From Paroedura picta (taxonomy: Eukaryota; Chordata; Lepidosauria; Squamata; Gekkonidae): a stretch of 64,000 nt of DNA. The position numbers were made by a program, and so were the translations under genes. The notes below the pieces were generated by a model that saw only the letters and a list, made by a program, of their open reading frames with translations, was not told the DNA's origin and did no database searches. Where the stretch lies: the NCBI RefSeq assembly GCF_049243985.1, contig NC_135384.1, positions 12,210,501 to 12,274,500 of the forward strand, given 5' to 3'. Positions within the stretch are counted from its first letter, which is position 1, and each line of letters opens with the position of its first letter. Shown piece after piece: positions 49,615-60,549 of this stretch.

Positions 49615-49890
49615 ATAGTGCATCTCAAGTGTGTCAGAAAAAACTATTCAACCTCTTATCACATCAATCTGAGAGAGATCTCTTGCATAGAAAAAAGGCT
49701 AGTTGAGCTAGATTACCAAATATTAATTATTGATGCTAATAAAGCATGCTCTCCCCTGACCTTCGGTATCCTCCCCTATCTGGGCCAAATGGACCCATAT
49801 ATCAACATTTTAACCAACCCAAATCTGCACAGAGTCATCATACAGGCAAGGATTAAAGTGATGCCATCTGCAATCCTGGAGGCCAGATTT
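49615..49890 (+). mobile_element. LINE C-terminal fragment
   Basis: The frame reads IINILTNPNLHRVII-like sequence, then ARIKVMPSAILEARFREIP, the same block as ARTNALPSAVLYGRFQQI in the LINE at 56518. It is cut off on the right by a SINE. Confidence 0.6.
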
Positions 49891-49895
49891 CGAGA

Positions 49896-50025
49896 GATTC
49901 CCACTGGAGTTTCAAAGCGGTTTATAATCCCCTTCCCTGCTGGCAGCATGTGGGGGAGAGTGGAATCAAACCCGGCTTGCCAGATTATAAATCCACTCTC
50001 CTAACCTCTACACCAAGCTAGAAAT
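49896..50025 (-). mobile_element. tRNA-derived SINE, partial
   Basis: Reverse complement carries CTAGCTTGGTGTAGAGGTTA and GCCGGGTTTGATTCCACTCT (box A and B regions) and CCGCTTTGAAAC; the middle of the element is missing compared with 33211-33492. Confidence 0.75.
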
Positions 50026-51019
50026 GCATTTTTAATATGAAATAACATTCATTGTGATTAAATTAAATTCAATTAAGTTAAAAGCAGTAGAAAGAAACTC
50101 CCATGATCAGTCTGAAAGAAGTGGACAATTTTGAAACATCTATCTTTATCTCTTCTGTACCCCAAAAGAAGACCTGAGACAACAGCATGGGTTTAACTAG
50201 CTACTACCAGTTTTCAGAAGATGTTGCTCTGCACCAAAGGCACTACTTCACAAGCCCTGTCCCACCAGCAAGCCTGTAATGTTCAGGACACCACCTCCAT
50301 CACACCACATGGCTCAGGGTGCTCCCTGCTTATATCTACATTCAATTAGTAACCCACTATACCCCCCTACACTGGTTATTGCCTAAATGGTAAGAGAACC
50401 AACTTAATTAATCCACATTTTTTACAAAAATAATTACCACCAGCCTGAATCTTATGAAGCAGGTGAACGAGGGCCCTGCCCAAGTGCCAATCAAAAAAAA
50501 AAATTCTTGTTGGGCTTCAAATAATGGCTGGATAATCCTGTGATATCAAAAGTGGATGGTTGGGTCAGCAGCATGTGGCAAGCTAGAATGTTTAACCCTT
50601 TCCATCTGCCTTCCCATTGCACATCAGTTTCATCATACAACTAGTTTGGCCTTGAGCCTCATCAGTGCCTGCTACAGTCAACCTGAGCTTCCATGGCAAA
50701 TTGGTTTGGGAGCTTCTGGAGGCAACCCTGGTCAGGATATTCCAATTCCCTTCCTTTTTTGCATCAATAATTAATATTCTTTTCTAAAAAAAGAAACACT
50801 AATTCTTTCAGTGGAAGCATCATAAGTCATCTGGCTTTGGAAAGGGTCCGGTATGATGCTCATCCATGCTGTGAATTGGAAGATCACTCCTATAGCCACA
50901 TAACCCAGCGAATATTTTTAGCAGCAAGTAATCGCGGTCTACAGACAGGAATAGCATCTCTTGGGAACGCTGTTATTGAACTCTTCTGAGGTATGTGGTG
51001 TACATCCTCAAGAACAGCA
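50026..51019 (+). other. 5' flank of subgroup B unit (gene 53674)
   Basis: From ~50095 to 51019 this is B-unit 5' flank; 50430-51000 matches 3480-4030. It includes CTCTTGGGAA at 50958-50967, a candidate O/E-type half site ~60 bases before the TATA-like sequence. No gene. Confidence 0.55.
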
Positions 51020-51153
51020 CAGAATATATATGAAACTTCATTCCCACAAAGTATACCTTTACTATGGATTCAAAGAACATATAATCAGTGAAGATGTGGA
51101 TGGACTTGAAATCCTCAGTCAGCTCAGATATACTGAAAGTGCCTCCCTGAAAG
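51020..51153 (+). promoter_or_regulatory. TATA-like element and non-coding exon 1 of gene 53674
   Basis: AATATATATGAAAC near 51023-51036 stands where the other B units have TATAAAT or TATAAAG. Exon 1 ends CCTGAAAG at 51153, with donor GTAAAA from 51154. Acceptor TCAACAG ends at 53646. Confidence 0.6.
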
Positions 51154-53646
51154 GTAAAACTCTGTCATATCTCCTTATCTCCCTTTTTCCATTGTCATCA
51201 AACACCCACGTTCTCAGACTTGCAAGGGTGGTAAAGATATAATCTACTACTGTTCCCTCTCAGGCTAGGCATCATTCCTTCTTATCTACTCCCTAAGCCT
51301 AGTTTATAAAATTATTGTAATCATGAAGAAACTTATGCCTAGAATCAATTGAAATGTGGAATGTGCTATCTAAATGTTGAAAACTAGATATGAAAGGAAA
51401 ATATTTGGAACTAAAATAGGTTTTACAGGCATGTTTGGGCTATCTGAGAGACACTTCAGATATTCCCCGGGCAGAATCTTGCCCAGTTCTTCTGCTTACT
51501 GCAGCCCCCGAGCCATGTGGCATTTGTCCAAGCTGGTCTTATGGTCCCCAGTGTAGTATTTTGGAGTGGTCAAAAAAGACCTCTGCTCCCCTTTTCACAA
51601 GGGGGGAATGCGGATTGGCTCTGACCAGCATCTCTCAGTTGTTTTATTTCCCACCATCCAAACCCTTATGTTACCGTAAAACCAGAGACCAGTAGCCATG
51701 TATTTCTTGGAAACATTATTCCATTTTCTGCACCTACAACCATGGTTTCCCCCAGCTTTTCTGCTATCATGGTATGAAGAATTGTGTTTGCCAATACATG
51801 GTAACCTCACTTGTGTGCATCCTTCAGATTGGTGGAGGCAGACTGAGACATAAGACTAGAAAGTATTAATAAAACTAATCTGGATATGTATCCTATCTCT
51901 TCACTCATTCCTTTTCATACTGACATGCACCTACACATGCCCAGCCAGTTATTTCGGCATTCCCACTTTTTACTAGCAAACTATTCACTACTCCCCAGAG
52001 ATATACATTCCCTTTTCACAAAGTGCTTTAGATCAGGCAGTAATTTCATATTCAGCAACTCTCTTTTAAAGACAAGAGACTGAAGACTGGGCCAAGGAAG
52101 TTAATTGCGTTATATTCAGCCCCCAATAGTAATTTTCAATTACAAATGAAGGGAATCTTGATCTTTTGATCTTGAATGGACATTAGAGACCTTTGTTGTT
52201 TGAACAAAGTGTAGTAGTTACTAGTCTAGCACCGTAATAAAGACTATGATGATGATGAAGTGTAGTAGTTAATCTGTCTGGTTTCAAGGTAGCCTCATTG
52301 ATCTCAGTCTGCTGTAACCCTTGCAGGCAAACAAAACAGCAGTGTCTTGTCAGTGGGTTAGATCGTGATAAGACATAAATAAAAAAAGCACTTTCTTTGC
52401 CTATCAGGAGTGCAAACCATGGCTTAGTCATTTTATGGAATCCACTGTAAACATTTAAAAAAATCGTCATCATGTCCAAACTGGAAAAAAATGGCAAACT
52501 GTTTTGTTGGGAAACATGGAAAGGCTATTCTTCAGTGAAAACAGTGATCCCTACAGTCAAAGATGGAGGCCATTAACCTAAACTATTTGTTTGAGGTGTA
52601 CATGAAACTGTCCCGAGAAATTTATCTCTTGAAATATGCCTCTACCGATAAACTGTAAAGAGATTTCCCCCCCCTCATTGGCCAACATCACATTTCTCTG
52701 AGCTTTTAATGTGGAACAATAAAAGGTAAAGGTATCCCCTGTGCAAGCACCGAGTCATGTCTGACCCTTGGGGTGGCGCCCTCTAGTGTTTTCATGGCAG
52801 ACTCAATATGGGGTGGCCTTGCCAGTGCCTTCCCCAGTCATTACCATTTACCCCCCAGCAAGGTGGGTACTCATTTTACCGACCTCGGAAGGATGGAAGG
52901 CTGAGTCAACCTTGAGCCGGCTGCTGGGATTGAACTCCCAGCCTCATGGGCAGAGCTTTCAGACTGCATGTCTGCTGCCTTACCACTCTGCACCACAAGA
53001 GGCTCTTTGTGGAACAATAAAAGTAGGTAAATGAGTTGTGCTTGGTATGATTTCATTTGAAATACAGGACAGTAGGGGAGCAAAAAGAAAAAAGTTCTTC
53101 ATAAGCAGAGAGAAAGGGATGGTACTGGAGGTGGCCAGCTTTTCTGTTGGCAAATCCGATCTCGGAATACAAATGATAATTCTTTGTGGCCTTTTGTTTT
53201 TTGTTTAATATTTTGCCTTTGTTCACTCCTTTGCAACTACACTGGAAAGTGGTCACTGTCATCAGTGATATACAAGAGAAGTTGCCACAATATTTGAGTA
53301 AGCAGTTTCTATCGATGAACCTCAATGCTTCATGGACATATAAAGAAATCCTTTCTGGAATAGCTATGCAAATCCTAGCTATTTTCAAGGGTTAAACAAT
53401 ACAGAGTTAATTGATTGGATCCAACCATCTTTGCTGTTGGAAAGAAAGGATGGTGGGTGTCCATTCTGACCGTGCAAAAAAAACATACTGGAAATGATGG
53501 GAACTGCATATACAAAACCCAGATGGAACTGTGGAAGGGGATTGTAAAGAGGAGAATTGGGTGAAAAAAGATGGCTGAATCTAACCCACTGAGAAAATGC
53601 TTGTTATTACTAAAATCTGAATCAAGGTTTCGTTTTTCCTCAACAG
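51154..53646 (+). other. Predicted 5'UTR intron of gene 53674
   Basis: B-type intron (2493 bp), sharing blocks with 4187-5675, 36925-38500 and 57609-60522. One Sauria SINE (52726-53007) is inserted. No gene. Confidence 0.6.
52726..53007 (-). mobile_element. Sauria-type tRNA SINE, full length, with TSD
   Basis: Reverse-oriented full SINE (tail GGTAAAGGTATCCCC at left, AGAGGCTC at right). TGTGGAACAATAAAAG at 52710-52725 is repeated at 53008-53023, a perfect 16-bp target duplication, so this insertion is recent. Confidence 0.95.
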
Positions 53647-53673
53647 CAATCTAGGAAACGTACGTGCAACAAA

Positions 53674-54663
53674 ATGTCGAATTCAACTACAGCATTCCTT
53701 CTTCTGGGTTTCTCCGACACCTGGGAGCAAAACGTATTGTACTTCATTCTGTTATCAGTGATTTACTTGTCAGCTCTGACCGCAAACTTCCTCGTCATTT
53801 CAGTTGTGTCTCTGGATCAGCACCTACATATTCCAATGTACTTTTTCTTGGTGAATTTATCTATCATTGATCTGGGATCTATATCTGCCATCATCCCAAA
53901 TGCCATGATTAATACCCTCTTGAACACCTGGCAGATTTCATATTATGGGTGTGTAGCCCAAGTGTTTTCCTTGTTGTTTTTTTTGTCATCAGACTTGTTC
54001 CTCCTCACTGGTATGGCCTATGACAGATATGTTGCCATCTGTTACCCACTACAATATGAAACAGTGATGGATAGAAAAGTCTGCATCAGGATGGCAACCA
54101 GTGCATGGGTTGCTGGTCTTCTTTACTCAGGCTTACACACCAGCAGCACTTTTGTAATCAACTTCTGCTCCAACATCATCAACCAGTTCTTCTGTGAGGT
54201 CCCACAGCTACTGAAAATATCTTGTGACAATTTGTACCTCGTTGAATTTGGAGTTGTTGTTTTCAGTGCATTTATAGGCTTCACTTGCTTTGGATTAATA
54301 AGTCTTTCATATGTGCACATTTTCATGTCTGTGCTCAGAATCCCTACCACCGAGGGAAGGAACAAAGCTTTCTCAACATGTGTGCCCCACCTTACTGTGT
54401 TCTCCTTGTTTCTGAGCACTGGGAGCTTTGCCTACTTGAAGCCCAGCTCACAATCTTCTTCAGATCTGGATCTGGTGTTTGCTATACTGTATTCAGTGGT
54501 CCCTCCTTTGATGAATCCAGTCATCTATACCATGAGAAACAGGGACATCAAAGCTGCAGTATGGAAAATGTTTCAATGTGGCATTTCTTCAGGAAGAAAA
54601 GCACAGTTTCACTGCCATAATTTGTTAAAGAACAAAGAATGTTCATTACCAAAAGTTCACTGA
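53674..54663 (+). CDS. Olfactory receptor, OR14-like, subgroup B (329 aa)
   Basis: Complete single-exon odorant receptor. Motifs: N3-S-T glycosylation; TAN in TM1; PMYFFL; Cys in SYYGCVAQ; MAYDRYVAIC; SYVHIFMSVL; KAFSTCVPHL; PPLMNPVIYTMRNRD. Oddities: HIPMYFFL where sisters have HTPMYFFL, and, after the DRYVAIC motif, YPLQY in place of the DPLHY of sisters, a second-loop position usually well conserved. The region from about residue 205 to 230 (FIGFTCFGLISLSYVHIFMS) is nearly identical with the gene at 60550 but differs from 5703 and 38528, a hint of gene conversion. The ATG is 28 bases after the acceptor. The tail ends CSLPKVH. Confidence 0.95.
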   Translation: MSNSTTAFLLLGFSDTWEQNVLYFILLSVIYLSALTANFLVISVVSLDQHLHIPMYFFLVNLSIIDLGSISAIIPNAMINTLLNTWQISYYGCVAQVFSLLFFLSSDLFLLTGMAYDRYVAICYPLQYETVMDRKVCIRMATSAWVAGLLYSGLHTSSTFVINFCSNIINQFFCEVPQLLKISCDNLYLVEFGVVVFSAFIGFTCFGLISLSYVHIFMSVLRIPTTEGRNKAFSTCVPHLTVFSLFLSTGSFAYLKPSSQSSSDLDLVFAILYSVVPPLMNPVIYTMRNRDIKAAVWKMFQCGISSGRKAQFHCHNLLKNKECSLPKVH

Positions 54664-54855
54664 GAACAGGTGTGGATATTTGCCAGGCTCTACACAAGGA
54701 CAGGAGACTTCCTAGGCTCTGTGGCAGAACAGGTGTGAAGTAGGTGGCACTTTTCAGATTTGCAAGAAGAACTTGTTGCAGGTCCTGAAAAATAAATGAG
54801 AAGCCTCCTCCCTCACTTCTGCTCTGTGGCAGAGCTTACTGGGCCTTCTGCCCTA
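54664..54855 (+). other. B-type 3' flank
   Basis: Shared with 740-1000. A possible poly-A signal AATAAA is at ~54790 (GAAAAATAAATGAG). Confidence 0.5.
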
Positions 54856-54863
54856 CAGTAGAG

Positions 54864-54999
54864 CAAGGGTAGTCAACCTGTGGTCCTCCAGATGTCCATG
54901 GACTACAATTTCCATGAGCCCCTGCCAGCAAATGCTGGCAGGGGCTCATGGGAATTCTAGTCCATGAACATCTGGAGGACCACAGGTTGACTAGCCCTG
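54864..54999. mobile_element. Palindromic hAT-type MITE (136 bp), second copy
   Basis: Same hairpin and length as 8312-8447. Flanks CAGTAGAG (54856-54863) and CTGTAGAG (55000-55007), 8 bp with one mismatch. Confidence 0.9.
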
Positions 55000-55229
55000 C
55001 TGTAGAGGTCCACTGATGGTTGTTCCCGTCCTCTGGCAGAGAGGTTGTTAGTTCAGTTCTGGCTTTTGCCAGTAATTTTTCCAACTTGAATGGAATAGGC
55101 ATCAATCTGTATGTGTGTTCACTGCAATGTCCTATCAGTGCTAGAGAGAGAAACTGACTGCTCTAACCTGCCCTCTGTTGCTGAAAAGACAATCTATCTT
55201 TTATCTGACCAGGTTGATAAAATAACATA

Positions 55230-55503
55230 AAAGGTAAAGGTATCCCCTGTGCAAGCACCGAGTCATGTCTGACCCTTGGGGTGACGCCCTCTAGCGTTTT
55301 CATGGCAGACTCAATACGGGGTGGTTTGCCAGTGCCTTCCCCAGTCATTACCGTTTACCCCCCAGCAAGCTGGGTACTCATTTGACCGACCTCGGAAGGA
55401 TGGAAGGCTGAGTCAACCTTGAGCCGGCTGCTGGGATTGAACTCCCAACCTCATGGGCAAAGTTTTCAGACGGCTGCCTTACCACTCTGCGCCATAAGAG
55501 GCT
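55230..55503 (-). mobile_element. Sauria-type tRNA SINE, full length
   Basis: Reverse-oriented. Flanked by TAAAATAACATA at 55218-55229 and 55504-55515. Contains AACTCCCAACC (box B region), GAGCCGGCTGC, and the BovB-like GCACCGAGTCATGTCTGACC end. Confidence 0.95.
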
Positions 55504-56517
55504 TAAAATAACATATAAAACCACTATTTTTGCCCTTGGCTGCAAGGAAAATAAGGACCAACATTGTTAAGGCAAGCTCTTAATACTCTTGCACTTGTAC
55601 TCATGTATGCTGCTTCAGTTCTTTGGTCTTACATTGTATATTTTTATACAGTTCTTTTATTCTATTTTACTGTTTATAAATCTGTATTTTATATTTTGTA
55701 AAGGCTTATGGCTATATACAAATAAATGTATAAATTATGGACTGCTTGTTCCAAGTTGGGATCCATAAGAGGTAGACAGGTTCTAGGGGATGAGTGAGAC
55801 GGAACAGGCAGAGCCAATACTCTAGTGAGAACATGGAAAAAATGCATATGCAGATGGGCAAAAGTTAAGTTCCCAAGCTTGCAGCCATAAAACTGTCCAG
55901 TCTTCCTCAGCATCTGCCCCATAGAACAGCACCTGCCCCATTGAGGGAGGAGGGAAACCAATATTTTGTTTGAGGAGGAGGAAACTGCTACAGCCATGGT
56001 GCCAAAACATGGATGTGACACTCACGCTTCTTGACTGTCATGATTTGTAAACTTGGTCCCAGTGGGTCATGTAATGTCTGGCCAGGCCCTAGGGTCCAGT
56101 GCGGCTGCTGGCTGGGCCCTCCATCTTCTGATGCACTTGTGGGCGGGACAATGGACGTCACATCCGTCTGCACTTCCATTAATGAGGCACACCAGAAGAT
56201 GTGTCCCATATCAAGAACTAACCCTTCCTGTCTACCAACTCCATATTTATATAAATATGTAATGGTTGAAGATGTCTTGTTTTACTGTATATGAAGTATG
56301 CATTTACATGAAAGCTTGAATAAAACTTTGTTGGTGTTGAACATACCGCTGGACTCCAACTTTGTTTTGTCTGAAGAACAGATAAAGTTATTTGTGACAA
56401 ATTATCTGATGCCTATATTTATGTAAAGTTACCTTATTCCTGTTGCCTGTACCTCATAAGTCTATACTTGATTTCGACCTGATCATTTGCCCTCAAGGAT
56501 TTTAGTCTCTCCCCTTG
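55504..56517 (+). other. B-type 3' flank and spacer
   Basis: Parallels 7690-8030. Holds a copy of the AAAGCTTGAATAAAACTTTG..CTGGACTCCAACTTTG repeat at 56308-56372. No coding region; the short open frames here match nothing I know. Confidence 0.5.
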
Positions 56518-57011
56518 CCATTGAGCTTGGGGATCTCACCAAGCTCTCAGCCCCTAGCTGCGTACTTCTACCATCTAATCATCCCACAACAGCGTAGAGC
56601 ATTCATGTTAGCTAGAACTAATGCTCTACCTTCTGCTGTTCTATATGGGAGATTTCAACAGATCCTGCATTCAGCTAGGCTGTGCCCATGTGGACAATGC
56701 TGTATAGAATCAATTGCACACGTTTTCTTCCATTGTCCATTTTATTCTTCGATCCGAGCCAAATTTCTTAACTCACTGCTGTGTTTAAGAGAACTGCATT
56801 CGGATGAACAAAAGACTCAGTTGTTTTTGACATCCCAGAACCCTGATATAATTGAACCAGTAGCAAAGTGTTTACATCTTGCCATGAGAAATCGTGAATG
56901 TATTATGTCTAAAGCATGATCTTTGCATTTGTTCTCACTAGCAGTGGATCCTTTTGCACTTTCCCTTCTTATATTGCACTTTTATATGCTATTAAAGGCT
57001 TGTTGTTGTTG
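56518..57011 (+). mobile_element. LINE 3' end with 15-bp target duplication
   Basis: The frame to 56919 reads ARTNALPSAVLYGRFQQILH, RLCPCGQCCIESIAHVFFHC and ends REC-IMSKA, the Cys-rich C-terminal domain after a non-LTR reverse transcriptase. The tail is ATTAAAGGCTTGTTGTTGTTG. TAGTCTCTCCCCTTG stands at 56503-56517 and 57012-57026. The sister flank at 8035-8060 is uninserted. 5' truncated, recent. Confidence 0.93.
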
Positions 57012-57026
57012 TAGTCTCTCCCCTTG

Positions 57027-57458
57027 GCTCCCTAGCTGGGTCAGCATGTAACAGGGTGGGGCATCCAGAGAAGAAAGGAGAAAAAAGAGAAGAGGGGATG
57101 TTCCCTGCAATGGGAAAACCTAGGAGGGAAGGTGAAATTGAAAAATCCACAAAATAAATATTGGGGGGCAGGAATGGGGTTTTGTGCATAGTCTATTGCA
57201 ACTTTTTGGGAACAAAAAGAAGCAGTCATTCTTTCAGCGGAAACATCCTAAGTTAAATGTCTGGTTATGGAAAGGATGGGGTATGATGCTCATCCATGCT
57301 ATGAATTGGAGGATCATCCTATGACCACATCATCCAGTGAATATTTTTCATCAGAAATTCATTTCAGCCTTGAAATAGACATACATTCCCTTGGGACCTT
57401 TGTTACTGAAGCCCTCTGGGATATGTGGTGAACATCCTGAAAACCAGTACAGAATGCA
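57027..57458 (+). other. 5' flank of subgroup B unit (gene 60550)
   Basis: From ~57215 matches 3800-4035 and 50790-51019. TTCCCTTGGGA at 57386-57396 is a near-perfect O/E (EBF) palindrome, 63 bases before the TATA box. No gene. Confidence 0.6.
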
Positions 57459-57608
57459 TATAAAGCGTCTTTTCCTCAAAGTATGCGTTTACTTTGAATT
57501 CAGGCACCAAATCATTGCAGAAAATGTGGAATGGGTTTGAAATCCACTGCCAGTTTCTGATAACTTTGTGGAAAGAAGAAATCAGATGACAAAGGGCCTC
57601 CCCACAAG
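57459..57608 (+). promoter_or_regulatory. TATA box and non-coding exon 1 of gene 60550
   Basis: TATAAAG at 57459-57465. Exon 1 ends CCCACAAG at 57608 with donor GTAAAA from 57609. Acceptor TTTTAACAG ends at 60522. Confidence 0.65.
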
Positions 57609-57707
57609 GTAAAACTCTCATTCATCTCCTTTTCTACTCATTTCCATCCATCTACTTGAAATTGCAGAGTGGTAAAGACATAATCTACTACTCTTTTCTC
57701 AGTCTGT

Positions 57708-57860
57708 TTGTTTGTTTATTTATATTTGAATGTATATACCACCATTCCCCGGTGGGCTTATGGCGGTTTACAACAATAAAGAGTAAAACACATTAAGACC
57801 CTATAAAACCTCCCTTATTATAACCAACAAGTCCTACCACTACTAAGGCGGCAGGCGAAA
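57708..57860 (-). mobile_element. L2-type or related LINE 3' end
   Basis: GTTTGTTTATTTATATTTGA then ATACCACCATTCCCCGGTGG and GCTTATGGCGGTTTACAAC, the reverse of a LINE 3' untranslated region ending in an AT-rich tail. The MITE has landed in or beside it. Confidence 0.55.
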
Positions 57861-57870
57861 AAGACACTAA

Positions 57871-58204
57871 GGCCCATTATGCATGGCCGCCGAAACGGCG
57901 ATTTCGGGTCACATGGAAAACGCGGAGGGGGAAGACGCGACGCATACCGGTTATACACGGGGCGGGGCGCGACGGCGGCAAAACCCAGAGTAACCGATTA
58001 TGCACGCGCCGATCCGGGCGCCGCTTCTGGTTGCGCCCCGCTCACCCGGAAGCTGCGCTTTCTTCCGCATTTCACTGACGCGGCTTTTTCGGCGGCATGC
58101 ACCGAAGCTGCAGCCGGTTGCAGCCGGCTCCGTGCGTTATCCGTGATTTTAGTCGCCGCCATTCCACCCCGAATGTGCGCTAAAACCCCCGTGCATAATG
58201 GGTC
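57871..58204 (-). mobile_element. 334-bp MITE with TAA target duplication, copy 2
   Basis: Starts GGCCCATTATGCATGG and ends CCGTGCATAATGGGTC, with TAA at 57868-57870 and 58205-58207. Same length as 41669-42002, opposite orientation, few differences. TAA fits the TWA preference of PIF/Harbinger. Confidence 0.92.
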
Positions 58205-59027
58205 TAAATGTCTCACCCCCTCGTCCAAACAGGGGCCACCTTCCTATTGTTCTACCGGTGGGAGTGAGTCTAAGCATCCTTACTTTTTTTATCTTCTAAT
58301 CATTACTAAAATCACACATGCAACATTTTGCAAAATGTAAAATATGTTCTCTAAATGTTGAAAACTAATGAAATAAGCTTACAGTCTCCTGGTTGAGCTA
58401 TCTGATAGAGACTTCATGCCTGCCCTTAGCACCATGTAGTCAATAAACAGAACCCCATCCAATTCTTCTGCTTATTACAGCCTCTGAGCCTTATGGCATT
58501 TGTCCAAATAAACCCCATGTTCCCCAGCATATGGATGGTCAAAGAAGACTTTTGAGCTCCTTTTCACAGGTGAAAAAGGTGACTGGTTCCAACCAACAGT
58601 TTTTCTTCCAGTATTTTATTCTTCTCTATGCAAACCATGACATTACAGGAATTTCTGTAGAAACATGATTTCATTTCATTTCAATTGCCATGGCTCCCCC
58701 CAGGTTTTTTGGTAACATGGTATGAACGATTGTGTTTGGCAAGAGATGGTACCCTCTCTTTTATGCACCCCTCAGCATGATGGAGACATTACGCAGACTG
58801 AAACAGAAGAATGTATGCATAAAAGCAAAATCTGTATGTATCCCTATCTCTTCCCTCATTCCCTTTCCCACCCAGTCATTTTGGTATCCCCACTGTTTAC
58901 TAGCAAATACCTCTCCAGTCCCTGCAGATATAGATTTTGTTTACACAAAGAGCTTTTAATTGATCAGTCATTTAATCTTCAGCCACTCACCTTCAAAGAC
59001 AAGAGAGTCAAGAGACTATGTCAAAGT

Positions 59028-59300
59028 AGAAGAAGAAGAGTTGGTTCTTATATGCCGCTTTTCCCTACCCGAAGGAGGCTCAAAGTGGCTTACAGTCACC
59101 TTCCCTTTCCTCTCCCCACAACAGACATCCTGTGGGGTGGGTGAGGCTGAGAGAGCCCTGATATCACTGCCCGATCAGAACAGTTTTATCAGTGCCGTGG
59201 CTAGCCCAAGGTCACCCAGCTGGTTGCATGTGGGGGAGCGCAGAATCGAACCTGGCATGCCAGATTAGAAGTCCGCACTCCTAACCACTACACCAAACTG
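59028..59300 (-). mobile_element. tRNA-derived SINE (AAGAAG-tailed family)
   Basis: Nearly identical with 33211-33492: AGAAGAAGAAGAGTTGGTTC at left and CCTAACCACTACACCAAAC at right. Full length. Confidence 0.92.
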
Positions 59301-60033
59301 TCTCTCATCAAACTAGATACTAGTGTTGTATTCAAACTGCAATAATAAGTTTTCAAGGAACATTATAAGTGAAGGCAATCATTTTTGAGTTTGGATGGAC
59401 ACTAGAGACCTTTGTTAATTGACATAATATGTATTAGAAAATCAATGAGTGAGTCCATTTAATGTTGAACCCACATATTAGTAGCAGGTCTGGTTTCCAA
59501 ATAGTCTCATTTGTCTCAATCTGCTCTAACCTTTGGAAACAAACAGAACTGCACTATCATGTCATTGAGTTAGGTCCAAATCACCCACAAAACAATCATT
59601 TTCTTTGCCTATCAGGACTCCAAACCAACATTTAGTTCTTTTATGGAGTCCTTTTCTGTAAACATAATCTGTAAATGTAATCATGATGTGGAAAGTGGAC
59701 AGAATGACAAACTGTGTTTTCTTGAGAAATATGAAAAAGGCTAGCTAGGACCACAAAGAACTATCATTTGTATTGTCTTTTTGTTCAAATGAAATGTTCC
59801 CAATCACAACTGGTGCTGGTCTAACTGACTTTAAATAACTGAACTTGATGAACTTATTTAGTTTCATTGTTCCACTGTGAAAGCTCAGGGAAATTTGATA
59901 TTAGCTGGATGGAGTGGGTTAGTTTATCAATAGAAGCATATTTCAAGAGCTAAAATCTCTCTGGATAGTTTCATGTAAATCTCAGACAAATAGTTTAAGA
60001 GAACTGTAAACAACACAAGTCAGATGAAAGTTG

Positions 60034-60280
60034 AGAGCTAGTTCGGTGTAGTGGTTAGGCGTGCCAGGTTCGATTCTGCACTCCCCCACATGCAGCCAGC
60101 TGGGTGACCTTGGGCTCGCCATGGCGTTCGTCATGGTTCTGACTGAGCAGTGATATCAGGACTCTCTCAGCCTCACCCACCTCACAGGGTATCTGTTGTG
60201 TGGAGAAGAAAGGGAAGGAGACTGTAAGCTCCCTTGGGTAGAAAAAAGCTGCATATAAGAACCAACTCTTCTTCTTCTTC
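60034..60280 (+). mobile_element. tRNA-derived SINE (AAGAAG-tailed family), + strand
   Basis: GCTAGTTCGGTGTAGTGGTT (box A), CAGGTTCGATTCTGCACTCC (box B), the body, then ACCAACTCTTCTTCTTCTTC. Slightly shorter near box A than the other copies. Confidence 0.92.
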
Positions 60281-60549
60281 ATGCCCTTGGATCAAGCCAT
60301 CCTTGCTGTTGGGCAGAAAGGAAGGAGAGGTTACCTTTGACCATGCACAAAGGCTATACTGGAGAACATGCGACCCTCATGTACAAAATCAATATGAAAC
60401 AAGGACCGAAGTAAAGGGGACTGAGTGAAATTGATGAAACAAAAAGATGGCTGGATCCAACGCAGTGAGAAAATTCTCTTCATTAATAAATCCTGAATTA
60501 AACTTTCAATTTCTTTTAACAGGAACTCAGGAAAATTCTGTGCAAGGAT

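Larger units (their letters stand above)
57609..60522 (+). other. Predicted 5'UTR intron of gene 60550
   Basis: B-type intron (2914 bp) enlarged by an L2-type tail (57708-57860), a 334-bp MITE (57871-58204) and two tRNA SINEs (59028-59300, 60034-60280). The remainder matches the other B introns. Confidence 0.6.

Noticed and set aside
60034-60110. tRNA gene (box A and box B present here and in the other SINE heads)
   Set aside because: The sequences are heads of SINEs with bodies and tails; no cloverleaf with a proper acceptor stem.
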